This document shows, in pieces, positions 20,518 through 29,879 of a stretch of 64,000 bases of DNA. The DNA comes from CAXTSE01 sp035554115. GTDB taxonomy: Bacteria > Actinomycetota > Actinomycetes > Actinomycetales > Microbacteriaceae. A program made the position numbers and the translations under genes. The notes beneath the pieces are model-generated. The model worked only from the letters and a program-made list of their open reading frames with translations, searched no databases and was not told where the DNA came from. Each line of letters starts with the position of its first letter. The first letter of the stretch is position 1. The DNA lies in contig DATMIW010000029.1 in assembly GCA_035554115.1 (NCBI GenBank), positions 183,694 to 247,693 of the forward strand, written 5' to 3'.

Positions 20518-21662
20518 CGTCCGCCGACTGGCGCACTGCCCGCGACCGAGCTGGCTCCGCCGCAGCACTGCAGGCGGAAACTGTTTCGCTGTCCGCCGCC
20601 TTCGTGCGGACGCTCGCCACCGATGTTGCTGCGCTGCAGCCAATCCCCCATTACGCATCGTCAGCGATGGATGGCTGGGCCATTTCCGGGGGTGGTCCCT
20701 GGACGCTGGTCGGCGCAACCGGTGCGTCTCTCGAAGCGGGACAGGCTCAACTAATAGTCACCGGGGGCGCAATTCCCTCGGGGACGACGGCGATCCTGCG
20801 CCAGGAAGACGGAACGGAGGCACACGGACTGCTAACGGCCTCCGTCATGCCGCCCCTCGGTCGTCATATTCGGCCCGCCGGCGAAGAGGCAGAGGCCGGA
20901 ACCGTTCTAATCCACGAAGGACAGCTTCTGAATCCCGCCCATCTCGCGGTCATTGCCGCCTGTGGACTGGATGAGGTGTCCGTGATTCGTCGGCCACGAA
21001 TCGCCCTTCTGCTCACAGGAGACGAGGTGGTCGAATCCGGACTGCCGAATGCCGGTCAGGTGCGCGACAGCTTCGGCCCACAGCTACCCGCTCTGCTTGG
21101 CCTTTTCGGGGGTGTCACGGTGAGCAGCCGGCGCCTGCCAGACAATTTGAATGCATCCACCACTGCCTTGGCGACAACGGGCGATGCGGATGTGGTCGTG
21201 ACAACAGGCGGGACCGGACACTCGTCGGTCGATTATCTGCGACGGGCCCTCGAAGCAAACGCCGCAGAGATCGTTGTCGAAGGCGTGCGAATGCGACCGG
21301 GGGGCCCCAGCATGCTGGCTCGTCTGCCCGACGGCCGCTATGTCGTCGGATTGCCGGGCAATCCTCTGGCCGCAATGATGGGCGCCTTCACGCTTCTCGG
21401 GCCGCTTCTCGCAGCCTTGGGCGGGCAGGCGCTACCGCAGCTTGGTGAAATCACGACCGCCCACGAGTTTGCGGGGCGACCCGGCTCCACCCGGCTTGTT
21501 ACTTTCCGAGTCGCCGCCGATGGTCGAGCGGAAGACGCGGGCTGGCATGGAGCCGGAATGATGCGTGGCCTCGCGGAGGCCGCCGGAGTTGTGATCGTGC
21601 CCCCGGACGGACTTCGTGAGGGCGAAATCGCCGAAACGATCCCGCTCCCCTGGGCCCATTAG
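20514..21662 (+). CDS. moeA: molybdopterin molybdenumtransferase
   Basis: Inserts molybdate into adenylated molybdopterin. The 382-aa protein has the PHYASSAMDGWAI active-site segment, ALLLTGDEVV, the VVTTGGTGHSSVDYL loop of the MogA-like domain, and GLPGNPLAA near the C-terminal domain. The GTG start overlaps the previous stop. It ends 17 bp from the convergent FKBP gene. The usual TGGxSxGxxD loop is altered to TGGTGHSSVD, which occurs in diverged MoeA proteins. Confidence 0.93.
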   Translation: MTSADWRTARDRAGSAAALQAETVSLSAAFVRTLATDVAALQPIPHYASSAMDGWAISGGGPWTLVGATGASLEAGQAQLIVTGGAIPSGTTAILRQEDGTEAHGLLTASVMPPLGRHIRPAGEEAEAGTVLIHEGQLLNPAHLAVIAACGLDEVSVIRRPRIALLLTGDEVVESGLPNAGQVRDSFGPQLPALLGLFGGVTVSSRRLPDNLNASTTALATTGDADVVVTTGGTGHSSVDYLRRALEANAAEIVVEGVRMRPGGPSMLARLPDGRYVVGLPGNPLAAMMGAFTLLGPLLAALGGQALPQLGEITTAHEFAGRPGSTRLVTFRVAADGRAEDAGWHGAGMMRGLAEAAGVVIVPPDGLREGEIAETIPLPWAH

Positions 21663-21679
21663 GCCCGCATAGCTTCGGC

Positions 21680-22048
21680 TCAGCGAACGCCGAGCAGGTC
21701 GATGACGAATACCAGGGTGCGGCCCGAGAGTCGGTGCCCTCCCCCTGCAGGTCCGTAGGCGAGTTCCGGCGGGCACACGAGCTGGCGTCGACCGCCGACC
21801 TTCATGCCGGGAATGCCGTCTTGCCAGCCCTTGATAAGGCCAGACAGCGGGAATTGGATGGACGCACCGCGATCCCAGCTGGCGTCGAACTGTTCACCGG
21901 TCTCGAAGTCGACGCCGAGGTAGTGCACGTCGACTGTTGCGCCAGCAGTCGCTTCGGCTCCGTCACCAAGCTCAATGTCGGTGATAACGAGTTCGGTCGG
22001 GGCAGGGCCGAGGGTCGGTTCGATCTCGGGCTTGGTCTTGTCAGTCAT
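21680..22048 (-). CDS. FKBP-type peptidyl-prolyl isomerase
   Basis: A 122-aa single-domain FK506-binding-protein fold. Family segments are VDVHYLGVDFETGEQFDASW, GLIKGWQDGIPGMKVGGRR, PPELAYGPAG and LVFVIDLL. The catalytic-pocket residues are largely conserved. No signal peptide is seen, so it should be cytosolic. The ATG at 22046-22048 is preferred over a TTG four codons upstream. It begins about 8 bp after the rpe stop. Confidence 0.93.
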   Translation of the reverse strand: MTDKTKPEIEPTLGPAPTELVITDIELGDGAEATAGATVDVHYLGVDFETGEQFDASWDRGASIQFPLSGLIKGWQDGIPGMKVGGRRQLVCPPELAYGPAGGGHRLSGRTLVFVIDLLGVR

Positions 22049-22056
22049 GGCACAAG

Positions 22057-22737
22057 TCAATCACGATGGGCCGAGTGGCTATGCCCCATCGCCGCCTCCC
22101 GCAGCCGCTCGATCGACGCGGCCGGGTCCTCGGTCGCGTAGACGCTTGACCCGGCGACGAAGGTGTCGGCGCCCGCCTCGGCGGCACGAACAATCGTGGT
22201 CTCGGTGACTCCGCCGTCCACTTGGAGCCAAAGCTGAATGTCGTCCCGAGAGTCTGCAGCGTTGCGGACGGCGCGGACCTTGGGGAGGACAGTGTCAATG
22301 AACGACTGGCCGCCGAATCCGGGTTCGACAGTCATGACGAGAAATTGATCGAACTCCGGAAGGAGTTCAAGGTAGGGCTCGACCGGAGTCCCGGGTTTGA
22401 TGGCGAGCCCAGCCCGCGCCCCGATACTCCGCAGTCGTCGAGCGAGATCCACGGGGTTCTGGGTCGCTTCGGCGTGAAAGGTGACCGAAAATGCCCCCAG
22501 TTCGGCATAGCCGGGGGCCCATCGGTCGACGTTGTCGATCATCAAATGTACGTCGAGAGGAAGCGCCGACACCGCCTGCAGTCGCCCCACCATCTGAGGC
22601 CCGAAGGTGAGGTTAGGGACGAAATGGTTGTCCATAACGTCAACGTGCACAGCATCGGCCGTTGAAATGCGGCCCAGCTCGGACTCGAGATTGACGAAGT
22701 CGGCAGACAGGATGCTGGGGTTGATACGGACGCTCAC
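22057..22737 (-). CDS. rpe: ribulose-phosphate 3-epimerase
   Basis: Interconverts ribulose-5-phosphate and xylulose-5-phosphate in the pentose phosphate pathway. The 226-aa barrel has INPSILSADF, the metal-site VDVMDNHFVPN with His and Asp, MTVEPGFGGQSF and VDGGV. GTG start with AGGGTGG upstream. Confidence 0.97.
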   Translation of the reverse strand: MSVRINPSILSADFVNLESELGRISTADAVHVDVMDNHFVPNLTFGPQMVGRLQAVSALPLDVHLMIDNVDRWAPGYAELGAFSVTFHAEATQNPVDLARRLRSIGARAGLAIKPGTPVEPYLELLPEFDQFLVMTVEPGFGGQSFIDTVLPKVRAVRNAADSRDDIQLWLQVDGGVTETTIVRAAEAGADTFVAGSSVYATEDPAASIERLREAAMGHSHSAHRD

Positions 22738-22771
22738 CCGGCCACCCTACTGAGTCACCGGAAAGGCAGCG

Positions 22772-24172
22772 TCACTCGACAGTCAGGAGCTGGATAAACA
22801 TCGCGTCGGTGCCATGGCGGTGCGGCCACAGCTGCGCAGCAGAGCCAGGCGCCAAGCCGAGGTCGCTCGTGGAAATTCCGTCAAGAACCGCCGGGGTATC
22901 GATAGCGCGCAGTCGCCTGTGGCGAAGGAGGGCCGCATCCACTATGTCGCGAGTCTCAGCAGTGTGCGGGGAGCACGTGACATAGGCGAGGACCCCGCCG
23001 GGTGCGAGCGCGGCGACAGCGGCATCCAGCAGATCGGCCTGCAGGCCCGCGAGCTGTCGTACATCGGCCTGCGTTTTGCGCCAGCGTGCCTCGGGCCGTC
23101 GACGCAGGGCGCCGAGGCCGGAGCATGGCGCGTCGAGCAGGATCCTGTCGAAGCGGCCGGCATGGGTTGTGCCAAATCGTGTGGCGTCTCCTTCCACGAC
23201 CTGAGGAGGCGGGTCGAAGACCGAAAGCGCCGCTCGCACCAGGCCGGCTCGTGCCGGGACCAGCTCATTGGCCACGAGTTCGGCGCCGGCAATCCGAGCC
23301 TCTGCGGCCAGGAGAGCTGCCTTTCCGCCCGGTCCAGCGCACATGTCGAGCCACTGCTCCCCCGAGCGAATGGGGCGGGCACGACTTAGGGCCAAAGCAG
23401 CAAGTTGCGATCCCTCGTCTTGCACGCGGGATCGGCCGCTGGCAACCGCGGGCTGATGGGCGGGATCCCCGCCTGATGACCGCGCCCCTACCGGCGACAC
23501 CTCTCCCGGATCGCCGACCTCGGAAACTGTCGCGAGTCCCGGTAAGGCCACGAGACTGACCTCGGGGGCGAGGTTGTCGGCGATCAGGAGCGCCACGAGC
23601 TCATCTTCGATCGTGTCGGCGGCCGCGCCATCCGCGCTGAGAGCGTCGCGGAAGGCAGCGATAACCCAGGACGGATGCGCGTGCTCAGCAGCAAGCCGGG
23701 CATCTCCGCTGAGACCAGCGAGGGCACGATCACGCCATTCCTCAGGAGTGGAGCGCGTAAGAGTGCGCAGCACCCCGTTGGCGAACCCCTTCGCCGAGCC
23801 CTTGCCTGCTGAGGCAACAAGCTCCACCGATTCTCCGACTGCCGCATGTGCCGCTGTGCGCATGCTGAGCAGTTGATGGGCTCCAAGACGCAGGGAATCA
23901 AGGACTACAGCATCCACTTTGCTGAGGTCGCGGTCGATGATGAGCCCCAGGACCCTGTCGTAGTAGCCGCTGCGGCGCAGTGTGCCGTACGTCAGCTCGG
24001 TCGCCAGAGCCGCATCAATGGGGCTAAGGCGTGCCTCAGCTATGAGCGACGGCAGAAGCAGATTCGCGTATGCATCGTCCTCGCGAACTGCTCGGAGTAC
24101 CTCGAATGCGATGCGACGGGCCGGCTGAACGCGAGGTGCTCCGGGACCTGTCTGAGCGACTCGTTCGGTCAT
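22772..24172 (-). CDS. rsmB: 16S rRNA m5C967 methyltransferase
   Basis: RsmB/Sun: a NusB-like N-terminal domain (to about residue 150) followed by a SAM methyltransferase. DMCAGPGGKAALLA is the SAM-binding loop, DAPCSGLGALRR holds the first cysteine and YVTCSPH the catalytic cysteine. The stretch between the domains (about residues 225-250) is long and Gly/Ser-rich. I place the start at the ATG that overlaps the fmt stop by 4 bp (24172, 466 aa); the upstream extension does not resemble the family. Confidence 0.94.
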   Translation of the reverse strand: MTERVAQTGPGAPRVQPARRIAFEVLRAVREDDAYANLLLPSLIAEARLSPIDAALATELTYGTLRRSGYYDRVLGLIIDRDLSKVDAVVLDSLRLGAHQLLSMRTAAHAAVGESVELVASAGKGSAKGFANGVLRTLTRSTPEEWRDRALAGLSGDARLAAEHAHPSWVIAAFRDALSADGAAADTIEDELVALLIADNLAPEVSLVALPGLATVSEVGDPGEVSPVGARSSGGDPAHQPAVASGRSRVQDEGSQLAALALSRARPIRSGEQWLDMCAGPGGKAALLAAEARIAGAELVANELVPARAGLVRAALSVFDPPPQVVEGDATRFGTTHAGRFDRILLDAPCSGLGALRRRPEARWRKTQADVRQLAGLQADLLDAAVAALAPGGVLAYVTCSPHTAETRDIVDAALLRHRRLRAIDTPAVLDGISTSDLGLAPGSAAQLWPHRHGTDAMFIQLLTVE

Positions 24173-25104
24173 TCGGCAACCGTGTGTCGATCGGAAGGAC
24201 GTCCGCGCCACCAGTCGGCGGCATCCATAGCCCGCTTGCCTGCAGCTTGGACGCGGCGAAGTTCCAGGACTCCGGAGGCGGTACCCAGCACCACGCGACC
24301 TCCTACCAGCCCAAAAACGCCGCTTGCCAGTGCCTCCGGGCTTTCCTGAGGGGGAAGCGCTGTGGCCTCGAGGATCTTGAAACGTTCGCCGTCGACAATC
24401 ACGAAGGCCCCGGGCTCGGGGGTCACCCCGCGAATCTGTGCCGCAAGCTCCATGGCTGCGCGTGTGAGCTGCAATTTGCCGTCTTCCAGGGTCAGCTTCG
24501 GAGCCGATGTTGCCGTCCCCTCCTGGGGTGTAGCGACCGCCGTGCCATCGGCGAGGGCGTCTACCACCGTCGAAAGCAATTCCGCCCCCTGCTCCGATAA
24601 CGACTCCAGCAGGACCCCTGCTGTGTCGTTCGCTCCGATCGGCACCGTGAGAGTGGCATAAACGGGTCCCGCATCAAGTTCGTCAACGAGCTGAAACACT
24701 GCGGCACCGGTGTACGTATCACCCGCCATGAGCGCACGTTGCACAGGCGCTGCACCGCGCCAGGCCGGAAGAAGCGAGAAATGCAGATTGATCCAGCCGA
24801 GACGGGGCAGCTCGAGCAGAGGACGTCGGATAAGTCCGCCATACGCGACAACAACGCCGAGATCGGGGGCAAGCTCGGCGATCGCGTCCGTCACTGGAGC
24901 GAGTCGGTTTGCGCGGATTATCGGAACTCCCGCATCATCGGCGGCTTGGGCAACGGGAGTCGGGGTGAGAACCCGGCGACGTCCCTGCGGTGAATCCTCC
25001 CGTGTGACGGCGGAGATCACCTCATGGGAGCTCGAAACCAGCCTTTTCAGGCTGGGCACCGCCGCAGCGGGACTACCCGCGAACAGGATGCGAAGGGAGG
25101 TCAC
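24169..25104 (-). CDS. fmt: methionyl-tRNA formyltransferase
   Basis: Formylates initiator Met-tRNA. The 311-aa protein opens with LRILFAGSPAAAVPSL (usually AGTPEFAVPSL) and has the catalytic segment NLHFSLLPAWRGAAPVQ with Asn and His; the third catalytic residue is in LDAGPVY. The C-terminal OB-fold tRNA-binding domain is present. It lies 42 bp after priA. Confidence 0.97.
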   Translation of the reverse strand: MTSLRILFAGSPAAAVPSLKRLVSSSHEVISAVTREDSPQGRRRVLTPTPVAQAADDAGVPIIRANRLAPVTDAIAELAPDLGVVVAYGGLIRRPLLELPRLGWINLHFSLLPAWRGAAPVQRALMAGDTYTGAAVFQLVDELDAGPVYATLTVPIGANDTAGVLLESLSEQGAELLSTVVDALADGTAVATPQEGTATSAPKLTLEDGKLQLTRAAMELAAQIRGVTPEPGAFVIVDGERFKILEATALPPQESPEALASGVFGLVGGRVVLGTASGVLELRRVQAAGKRAMDAADWWRGRPSDRHTVAE

Positions 25105-25146
25105 GCGTCCATCCTGCCGTGTTGATCGCGTGAAGGTTGACGCCTG

Positions 25147-27114
25147 CTATTCGTCGAACGGCGCCGGGTCGTCGAAGTGTGCGCGTAATGGGAGCGGTTG
25201 CCGACCGCGTGGAGGCGAACCCGGCACCGGCTTTCGCTTAGCCGTCGCCTGTCTCACAATCTCCCGACGAATGACCGTCGCAACTTCAGCACCATGGGCG
25301 TAATCAAAGCGCAGCAGCGCGCGAATACGCCCCTCGACCTCGGTGGTGCCGATCACCCCAACAGAGTCGGGAAGCGCGTGAAGTGCCTCCGAAACCGCGC
25401 CGGGTGCACCAAGCAGCGTTGCCATGCGAACCGCCGGTGGGAAACGCAGCGCGCGTCGTCCTTCAAGCTCGCGTCGGGCGTACTCGCTTTGCTGCCATGT
25501 CACGAGCGCCGACGCTAGGGCGCCACCAACCCCGACGACAACTACAGGCGCATCGTCCGCGGCCAATGCTGCAGCATCCGACCACCAGCGCAAAACGTCC
25601 TCGCCCACACGAAGGGTTTCCCGAGCGGCCATCCGTTCGCCGTCAAGCAGCAGCACGGCTCGATATCCGGATCGCGCAACGGGTTCCGCGCCTCGGGTGG
25701 CAATCACAAGCGCCGGACGGTCATCGACCTGCAGGAGCTGTCTCTCGCCGTCGGACACGATGACCCGAGCACCGGGGAAGGCACGACCGAGCTCATCTGC
25801 GGTTCGCTGCGATCCGGAACCTGCTGTACGCAGTGTGGTGCCCGCGCAGTTGGTGCATGCCCAGGAGGTTTCTATAGCTCCGCACCACGCGCAGCTCGGG
25901 GCTGCTCCGGAGCGACGCTGTCGGAGCGGTCCCGCACACCGCCGGCAGCGGGCCGCATCGCCGCATTCCGTGCAGCGCAGACCTGGTGCGAAGCCCGGTC
26001 GAGCAACCTGTATGAGCACGGGTCCCTCGGCCGCGCCATCTCTCGCCGCGCGCCACGCCGATGGCGGAATCCGGGCCTGCGCCGCGAGACGATCCTGCGA
26101 CATCAAATTGGCCGTCGGGATGACTCGGGGGTGACGTCGTTTTCCGAGCGGCGAGATGCGGGTGAGCCAATTCATCTCGACCAGGCGCTGAACTTCGGTT
26201 GAGCATGTGTGCCCGGCAATCACGAGCGCGCCTCCCTGCTGTTCATGCCTCACAAGGGCCGCGTCGCGGGCGTGAACATAGGGCGATAGGGGTTCGGCAA
26301 GGAGCGGGTCCCCGTCGTTCCAGACGACGAGAAGACCGAGCTTGGATGCCGGGGCGTATACCGCCGACCGGTTGCCCAGCACGACAACCGGTCCGTCACT
26401 GGCACGAAGAAGGCTTTTGTAGCGATCCGGGTTCGGCTGTCGCGCATCGACACGCACCACACATTCGGACGGCACCATTGTGGCGAGAGCCGCCGCAAGC
26501 TGATCCTGGTCACGATGATCGGGGAGCACCACAATGGCCGTTCGTCCCTTGGCCAGAGTATCCACGGCGAGTTCCGCGAGGGTCTGCGCCCACCGACCGA
26601 TACCGATTTCCGGATCGAGCTGGGACATTCCGGGACGTACTTTCAGTGCAATCCTCCCGTTGGCGACAAGCGCTTCGGTAAGGGTTGAGTCGTAGTCCGT
26701 GATCGCACGGGCTTCGACTGCCGGATGCGAGTTCGCGCTATCGGCCTCGGATCTCGCGAGCCATGCCTTCTCCACTCGAACCTGGCGGGGAGGGACCGCA
26801 AGCCTCACAATGTCGGCCGCGGATCCGGCGGCCCTGTCGGCCATCGCCCGCGCCAAACGCCACACCTCGGGACGTAATACCGGCACCGGCGAAACCAACG
26901 CCTCAATGTCGCTCAGAGGCCCCGGGTAATCCTGCTGAGACCCGAGTTCAATCACATAGGCGGTGGCGAGCCTTCGCGCGCTGCGAAGCGGCACTGTGAC
27001 ACGCACCCCGGGCACGATGCCCGTGAGATGGTCGGGGATCCGGTAGTCAAGGAGCCGGTCGAGCTGCGGAAGCGGGGAATCAACCAACACCCGCGCGATT
27101 GAGGCGCCTGTCAT
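25147..27114 (-). CDS. priA: primosomal protein N', helicase-motif-lacking actinobacterial form
   Basis: A 655-aa PriA homologue. The N-terminal 3'-DNA-binding domain is recognisable (RVLVDSPLPQLDRLLDYRIP). The cysteine-rich zinc region has the four-pair pattern (CTECGDAARCRRC, then CAWCG and CTNC). The helicase core is degenerate: the expected GSGKT Walker A is replaced by residues around GIGRWAQTLAEL, and the DEEH box is not seen. Actinobacterial PriA proteins are known to lack helicase motifs, so it probably acts in replication restart without ATP-driven unwinding. Confidence 0.92.
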   Translation of the reverse strand: MTGASIARVLVDSPLPQLDRLLDYRIPDHLTGIVPGVRVTVPLRSARRLATAYVIELGSQQDYPGPLSDIEALVSPVPVLRPEVWRLARAMADRAAGSAADIVRLAVPPRQVRVEKAWLARSEADSANSHPAVEARAITDYDSTLTEALVANGRIALKVRPGMSQLDPEIGIGRWAQTLAELAVDTLAKGRTAIVVLPDHRDQDQLAAALATMVPSECVVRVDARQPNPDRYKSLLRASDGPVVVLGNRSAVYAPASKLGLLVVWNDGDPLLAEPLSPYVHARDAALVRHEQQGGALVIAGHTCSTEVQRLVEMNWLTRISPLGKRRHPRVIPTANLMSQDRLAAQARIPPSAWRAARDGAAEGPVLIQVARPGFAPGLRCTECGDAARCRRCAGPLRQRRSGAAPSCAWCGAIETSWACTNCAGTTLRTAGSGSQRTADELGRAFPGARVIVSDGERQLLQVDDRPALVIATRGAEPVARSGYRAVLLLDGERMAARETLRVGEDVLRWWSDAAALAADDAPVVVVGVGGALASALVTWQQSEYARRELEGRRALRFPPAVRMATLLGAPGAVSEALHALPDSVGVIGTTEVEGRIRALLRFDYAHGAEVATVIRREIVRQATAKRKPVPGSPPRGRQPLPLRAHFDDPAPFDE

Positions 27115-27129
27115 GCACCCATCCGAAGG

Positions 27130-28326
27130 TCAGATCCCAGCTGCGGCCCGGAGGTCATCGACGCGGTCGGTGGCCTCCCAGGTGAAATCGGGCAGCTCGC
27201 GTCCAAAGTGACCGTATGCGGCGGTTGCCGCGTAAATCGGACGCAGAAGGTTGAGATCACGAACGATTGCCGCCGGGCGAAGGTCGAACACCGATTGGAT
27301 TGCCTCGGTGATCGTCGCGTCCGAAACGCGGCCTGTGCCGAATGTTTCGACATAGAGCCCGACAGGCGATGATGAGCCAATCGCGTAGGCAACCTGCACC
27401 TCAAGCCGATCGGCGAGACCGGCCGCGACGGCGTTTTTCGCCACCCAGCGCATCGCATAGGCCGCAGATCGGTCGACCTTCGACGGGTCCTTGCCCGAGA
27501 ATGCTCCCCCACCGTGGCGGGACGCGCCGCCATAGGTGTCGACGATGATCTTGCGTCCGGTCAGCCCGGCATCGCCCTGCGGCCCGCCAATTTCAAAACG
27601 GCCGGTCGGGTTGATGAGGATGCGGGCGTCGGAGGACGGCAGATCGACCCGCTCAAGCACGGGGCGGATCACCAGTCGCTCGATCTCTGCTCGCAAATCA
27701 GCCGTGGCGATAAGCGGAGAGTGCTGTGTCGACAGGACCACGGTCTCGATACTCGCGGGGGTCGTACCGTCGTATCCGACGGTGACCTGAGTCTTGCCGT
27801 CGGGGCGAAGCCAGTCGACCTCTCCCGCGTGACGCACCTCGGCGAGGCGCTCGGACATCCGGTGCGCGAGCCAGATCGGCAGCGGCATGAGTTCGGGAGT
27901 CTCACGCGTGGCATAGCCGAACATCAGTCCCTGGTCGCCCGCACCCTGGCCGTCGAGGGGATCGGAGCTCGCGCCCTCGCGGGACTCGTATGCGTCGTCG
28001 ACACCCTGAGCGATGTCGGGCGACTGACCACCGATCGAGATCGATACACCGCAGGATCGGCCATCGAACCAGACGTCGGACGAGTTGTACCCGATCTCGG
28101 TGATTCGCTTGCGGACAATGCCGGGAATGTCGACATAGGCGGAGGTCGTGACCTCGCCGGCGACGTGAACCAGGCCAGTTGTGACGAGAGTTTCAACAGC
28201 AACACGGGCTGTCGGATCTTGCGCGAGGATCGCGTCAAGAATTGTGTCGCTGATCTGGTCAGAGATCTTGTCGGGGTGGCCTTCTGTGACAGATTCAGAG
28301 GTGAACAGGCGGAGAGGGGCGGGCAT
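27130..28326 (-). CDS. metK: S-adenosylmethionine synthase
   Basis: Makes SAM from methionine and ATP. The 398-aa protein has FTSESVTEGHPDKISDQISD at the N-terminus, GAGDQGLMFGYA, and the P-loop-like GGGAFSGKDPSKVDRSAAY. GGAGG lies 5 nt before the ATG. Only 14 bp separate it from coaBC, so there is no space for a SAM riboswitch. Confidence 0.98.
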   Translation of the reverse strand: MPAPLRLFTSESVTEGHPDKISDQISDTILDAILAQDPTARVAVETLVTTGLVHVAGEVTTSAYVDIPGIVRKRITEIGYNSSDVWFDGRSCGVSISIGGQSPDIAQGVDDAYESREGASSDPLDGQGAGDQGLMFGYATRETPELMPLPIWLAHRMSERLAEVRHAGEVDWLRPDGKTQVTVGYDGTTPASIETVVLSTQHSPLIATADLRAEIERLVIRPVLERVDLPSSDARILINPTGRFEIGGPQGDAGLTGRKIIVDTYGGASRHGGGAFSGKDPSKVDRSAAYAMRWVAKNAVAAGLADRLEVQVAYAIGSSSPVGLYVETFGTGRVSDATITEAIQSVFDLRPAAIVRDLNLLRPIYAATAAYGHFGRELPDFTWEATDRVDDLRAAAGI

Positions 28327-28340
28327 TTCGGCCTCCAGGA

Positions 28341-29531
28341 TCAGACAGCTAGGTCGAGGATTCGGTCGGCAATCAGGCTCTTCGGCCCAGATGCCTGGGC
28401 AACTATATCCCCGCCCGCACCCAGTACCAGGACGACGTTACTGTCTGTGCCGAAGCCCTCGTTCCAACCCACCCTGTTGATGACGAGATAGTCGACGCCT
28501 TTGCGTGCGATTTTGGCCACCCCACGTCGGAGCAGCGCCTCATCGTCGACTTCTGTCTCCGCGGCGAACCCGATGATGAGCTGTCGCGGACGACGAGCGA
28601 GAGCGAGCTCCTGCAGAATGTCGGGATTCTTGACCAGGTGGACGACAAAAGAGTCGCCCTGACTCTCTTTGCTGATCTTCGTGTCGGCGACGCTCTCGGG
28701 GCGGTAATCCGCGACCGCGGCCGCCATGATGATGACGTCGGCGGTGGGAGCCTCTGCCTGAACGAGTTCGCGCAGTTCAAGAGTTGACGAAACATGGTGC
28801 ACGGTAACGCCGGAGATTTCATCGGTCAGGACTCCGGCGTCGATGTTGGCGACCACGAGCGTGACATCTGCCCCACGCCATGCCGCCGCGCGCGCAAGCG
28901 CCACGCCCTGCTTGCCACTCGATCTGTTGCCGATAAAGCGCACCGGATCAAGGGGTTCTCGGGTGCCGCCCGCTGTTATCAGCACACGCTTTCCGGCGAG
29001 GTCCCGTGGCGTCACAGCGCCGATCGCGGCAGACACGATATCGCTAGGTTCCGCCATGCGGCCCGGCCCGGCATCGAGGCCGGTCAGTTCACCAGAGTTC
29101 GGGCCGATGAAGTTCACTCCACGAGATCTGAGCAACTCCACATTCGCCACCGTGGCCGGATTCATCCACATTTCAGTGTGCATGGCGGGTGCCACCAGAA
29201 TCGGTGCCGACGAGGCGAGAACCGTCGTGCCGAGCAGATCGTCAGACAGACCATGAGCCAAAGCGGCGAGCGTATGAGCTGTCGCCGGAGCGATAACGAT
29301 CAGCTCGGCATTTTGACCGAGTGCAACATGCCGCACTTCAGAAACACCGTCGTAGAGGTCCGAATGGACCGGATTGCGACTTATCGCCTCGAATGTCGGT
29401 TTGCCGACGAAACGAAGCGCCGCCTCCGTCGCGATCACGTGGACATCGTGACCGGCCAGAACCAGCAGACGAATCACCTGGACCGCCTTATAGGCGGCGA
29501 TCCCGCCGGTGACCCCGACGACGATATTCAT
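28341..29531 (-). CDS. coaBC: bifunctional phosphopantothenoylcysteine decarboxylase / synthetase
   Basis: Two-domain coenzyme A enzyme. The N-terminal flavin domain (about 1-180) shows VGVTGGIAAYKAV and the decarboxylase motif APAMHTEMWMNPAT. The C-terminal CTP-using synthetase has ITAGGTREPLDPVRFIGN and GKQGVALA. The 396-aa length is typical. It lies 11 bp after rpoZ. Confidence 0.96.
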   Translation of the reverse strand: MNIVVGVTGGIAAYKAVQVIRLLVLAGHDVHVIATEAALRFVGKPTFEAISRNPVHSDLYDGVSEVRHVALGQNAELIVIAPATAHTLAALAHGLSDDLLGTTVLASSAPILVAPAMHTEMWMNPATVANVELLRSRGVNFIGPNSGELTGLDAGPGRMAEPSDIVSAAIGAVTPRDLAGKRVLITAGGTREPLDPVRFIGNRSSGKQGVALARAAAWRGADVTLVVANIDAGVLTDEISGVTVHHVSSTLELRELVQAEAPTADVIIMAAAVADYRPESVADTKISKESQGDSFVVHLVKNPDILQELALARRPRQLIIGFAAETEVDDEALLRRGVAKIARKGVDYLVINRVGWNEGFGTDSNVVLVLGAGGDIVAQASGPKSLIADRILDLAV

Positions 29532-29542
29532 ATGCGGCGCGG

Positions 29543-29809
29543 TTAGACCTGCGGGTCGGGCAGCGGCGTCAGGACGAGCTTGTCGTCGTTGATCTCGCGC
29601 AAAGCTACTGAGAGAGGCTTGTCGTCAATGGTCGAATCGACGAGCGGGCCCACATTGTCGAAGAGCGACCCTTCGTGCAGATCCGCGTAGTAGTCGTTGA
29701 TCTGACGCGCGCGCTTGGACGCAAAGATGACCAGCTGGTACTTCGAGTCGACCTTCGACAGCAGTTCGTCGATGGGCGGGTCGATAATGCCGGAGTTCTT
29801 GTCGGCCAT
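29543..29809 (-). CDS. rpoZ: RNA polymerase omega subunit
   Basis: Small subunit that helps beta-prime fold and assemble. 88 aa from the ATG at 29807-29809, supported by AAGGAA 7 nt upstream; an upstream in-frame start adds an unrelated 15 residues. Core segments are PIDELLSKVDSKYQLV, KRARQINDYY and KPLSVALREI. It follows gmk, as in many bacteria. Confidence 0.95.
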   Translation of the reverse strand: MADKNSGIIDPPIDELLSKVDSKYQLVIFASKRARQINDYYADLHEGSLFDNVGPLVDSTIDDKPLSVALREINDDKLVLTPLPDPQV

Positions 29810-29852
29810 GGGTGTATTCCTTACGTCGCGGTGCAATGGGAGGTCGGCGTGC

Positions 29853-29868
29853 ATACGGGGATCCGTAT
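29853..29868. other. perfect palindrome between gmk and rpoZ
   Basis: ATACGG-GGAT-CCGTAT, a 6-bp perfect inverted repeat with a 4-nt loop, in the 70-bp gap upstream of rpoZ. On the minus strand TTGTTT lies upstream and TATGCA overlaps the far arm, spaced 15 nt, so it may be an operator or part of a weak rpoZ promoter. No T-run follows, so a terminator is unlikely. Confidence 0.35.
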
Positions 29869-29879
29869 AGAAACAACCA

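Noticed and set aside
21663..21700. Bidirectional terminator between moeA and the FKBP gene
   Set aside because: Only a 5-bp stem with a 9-nt loop, mostly within the FKBP coding end, and no T-run.
28327..28340. SAM riboswitch before metK
   Set aside because: Only 14 bp separate coaBC and metK, too short for any riboswitch.
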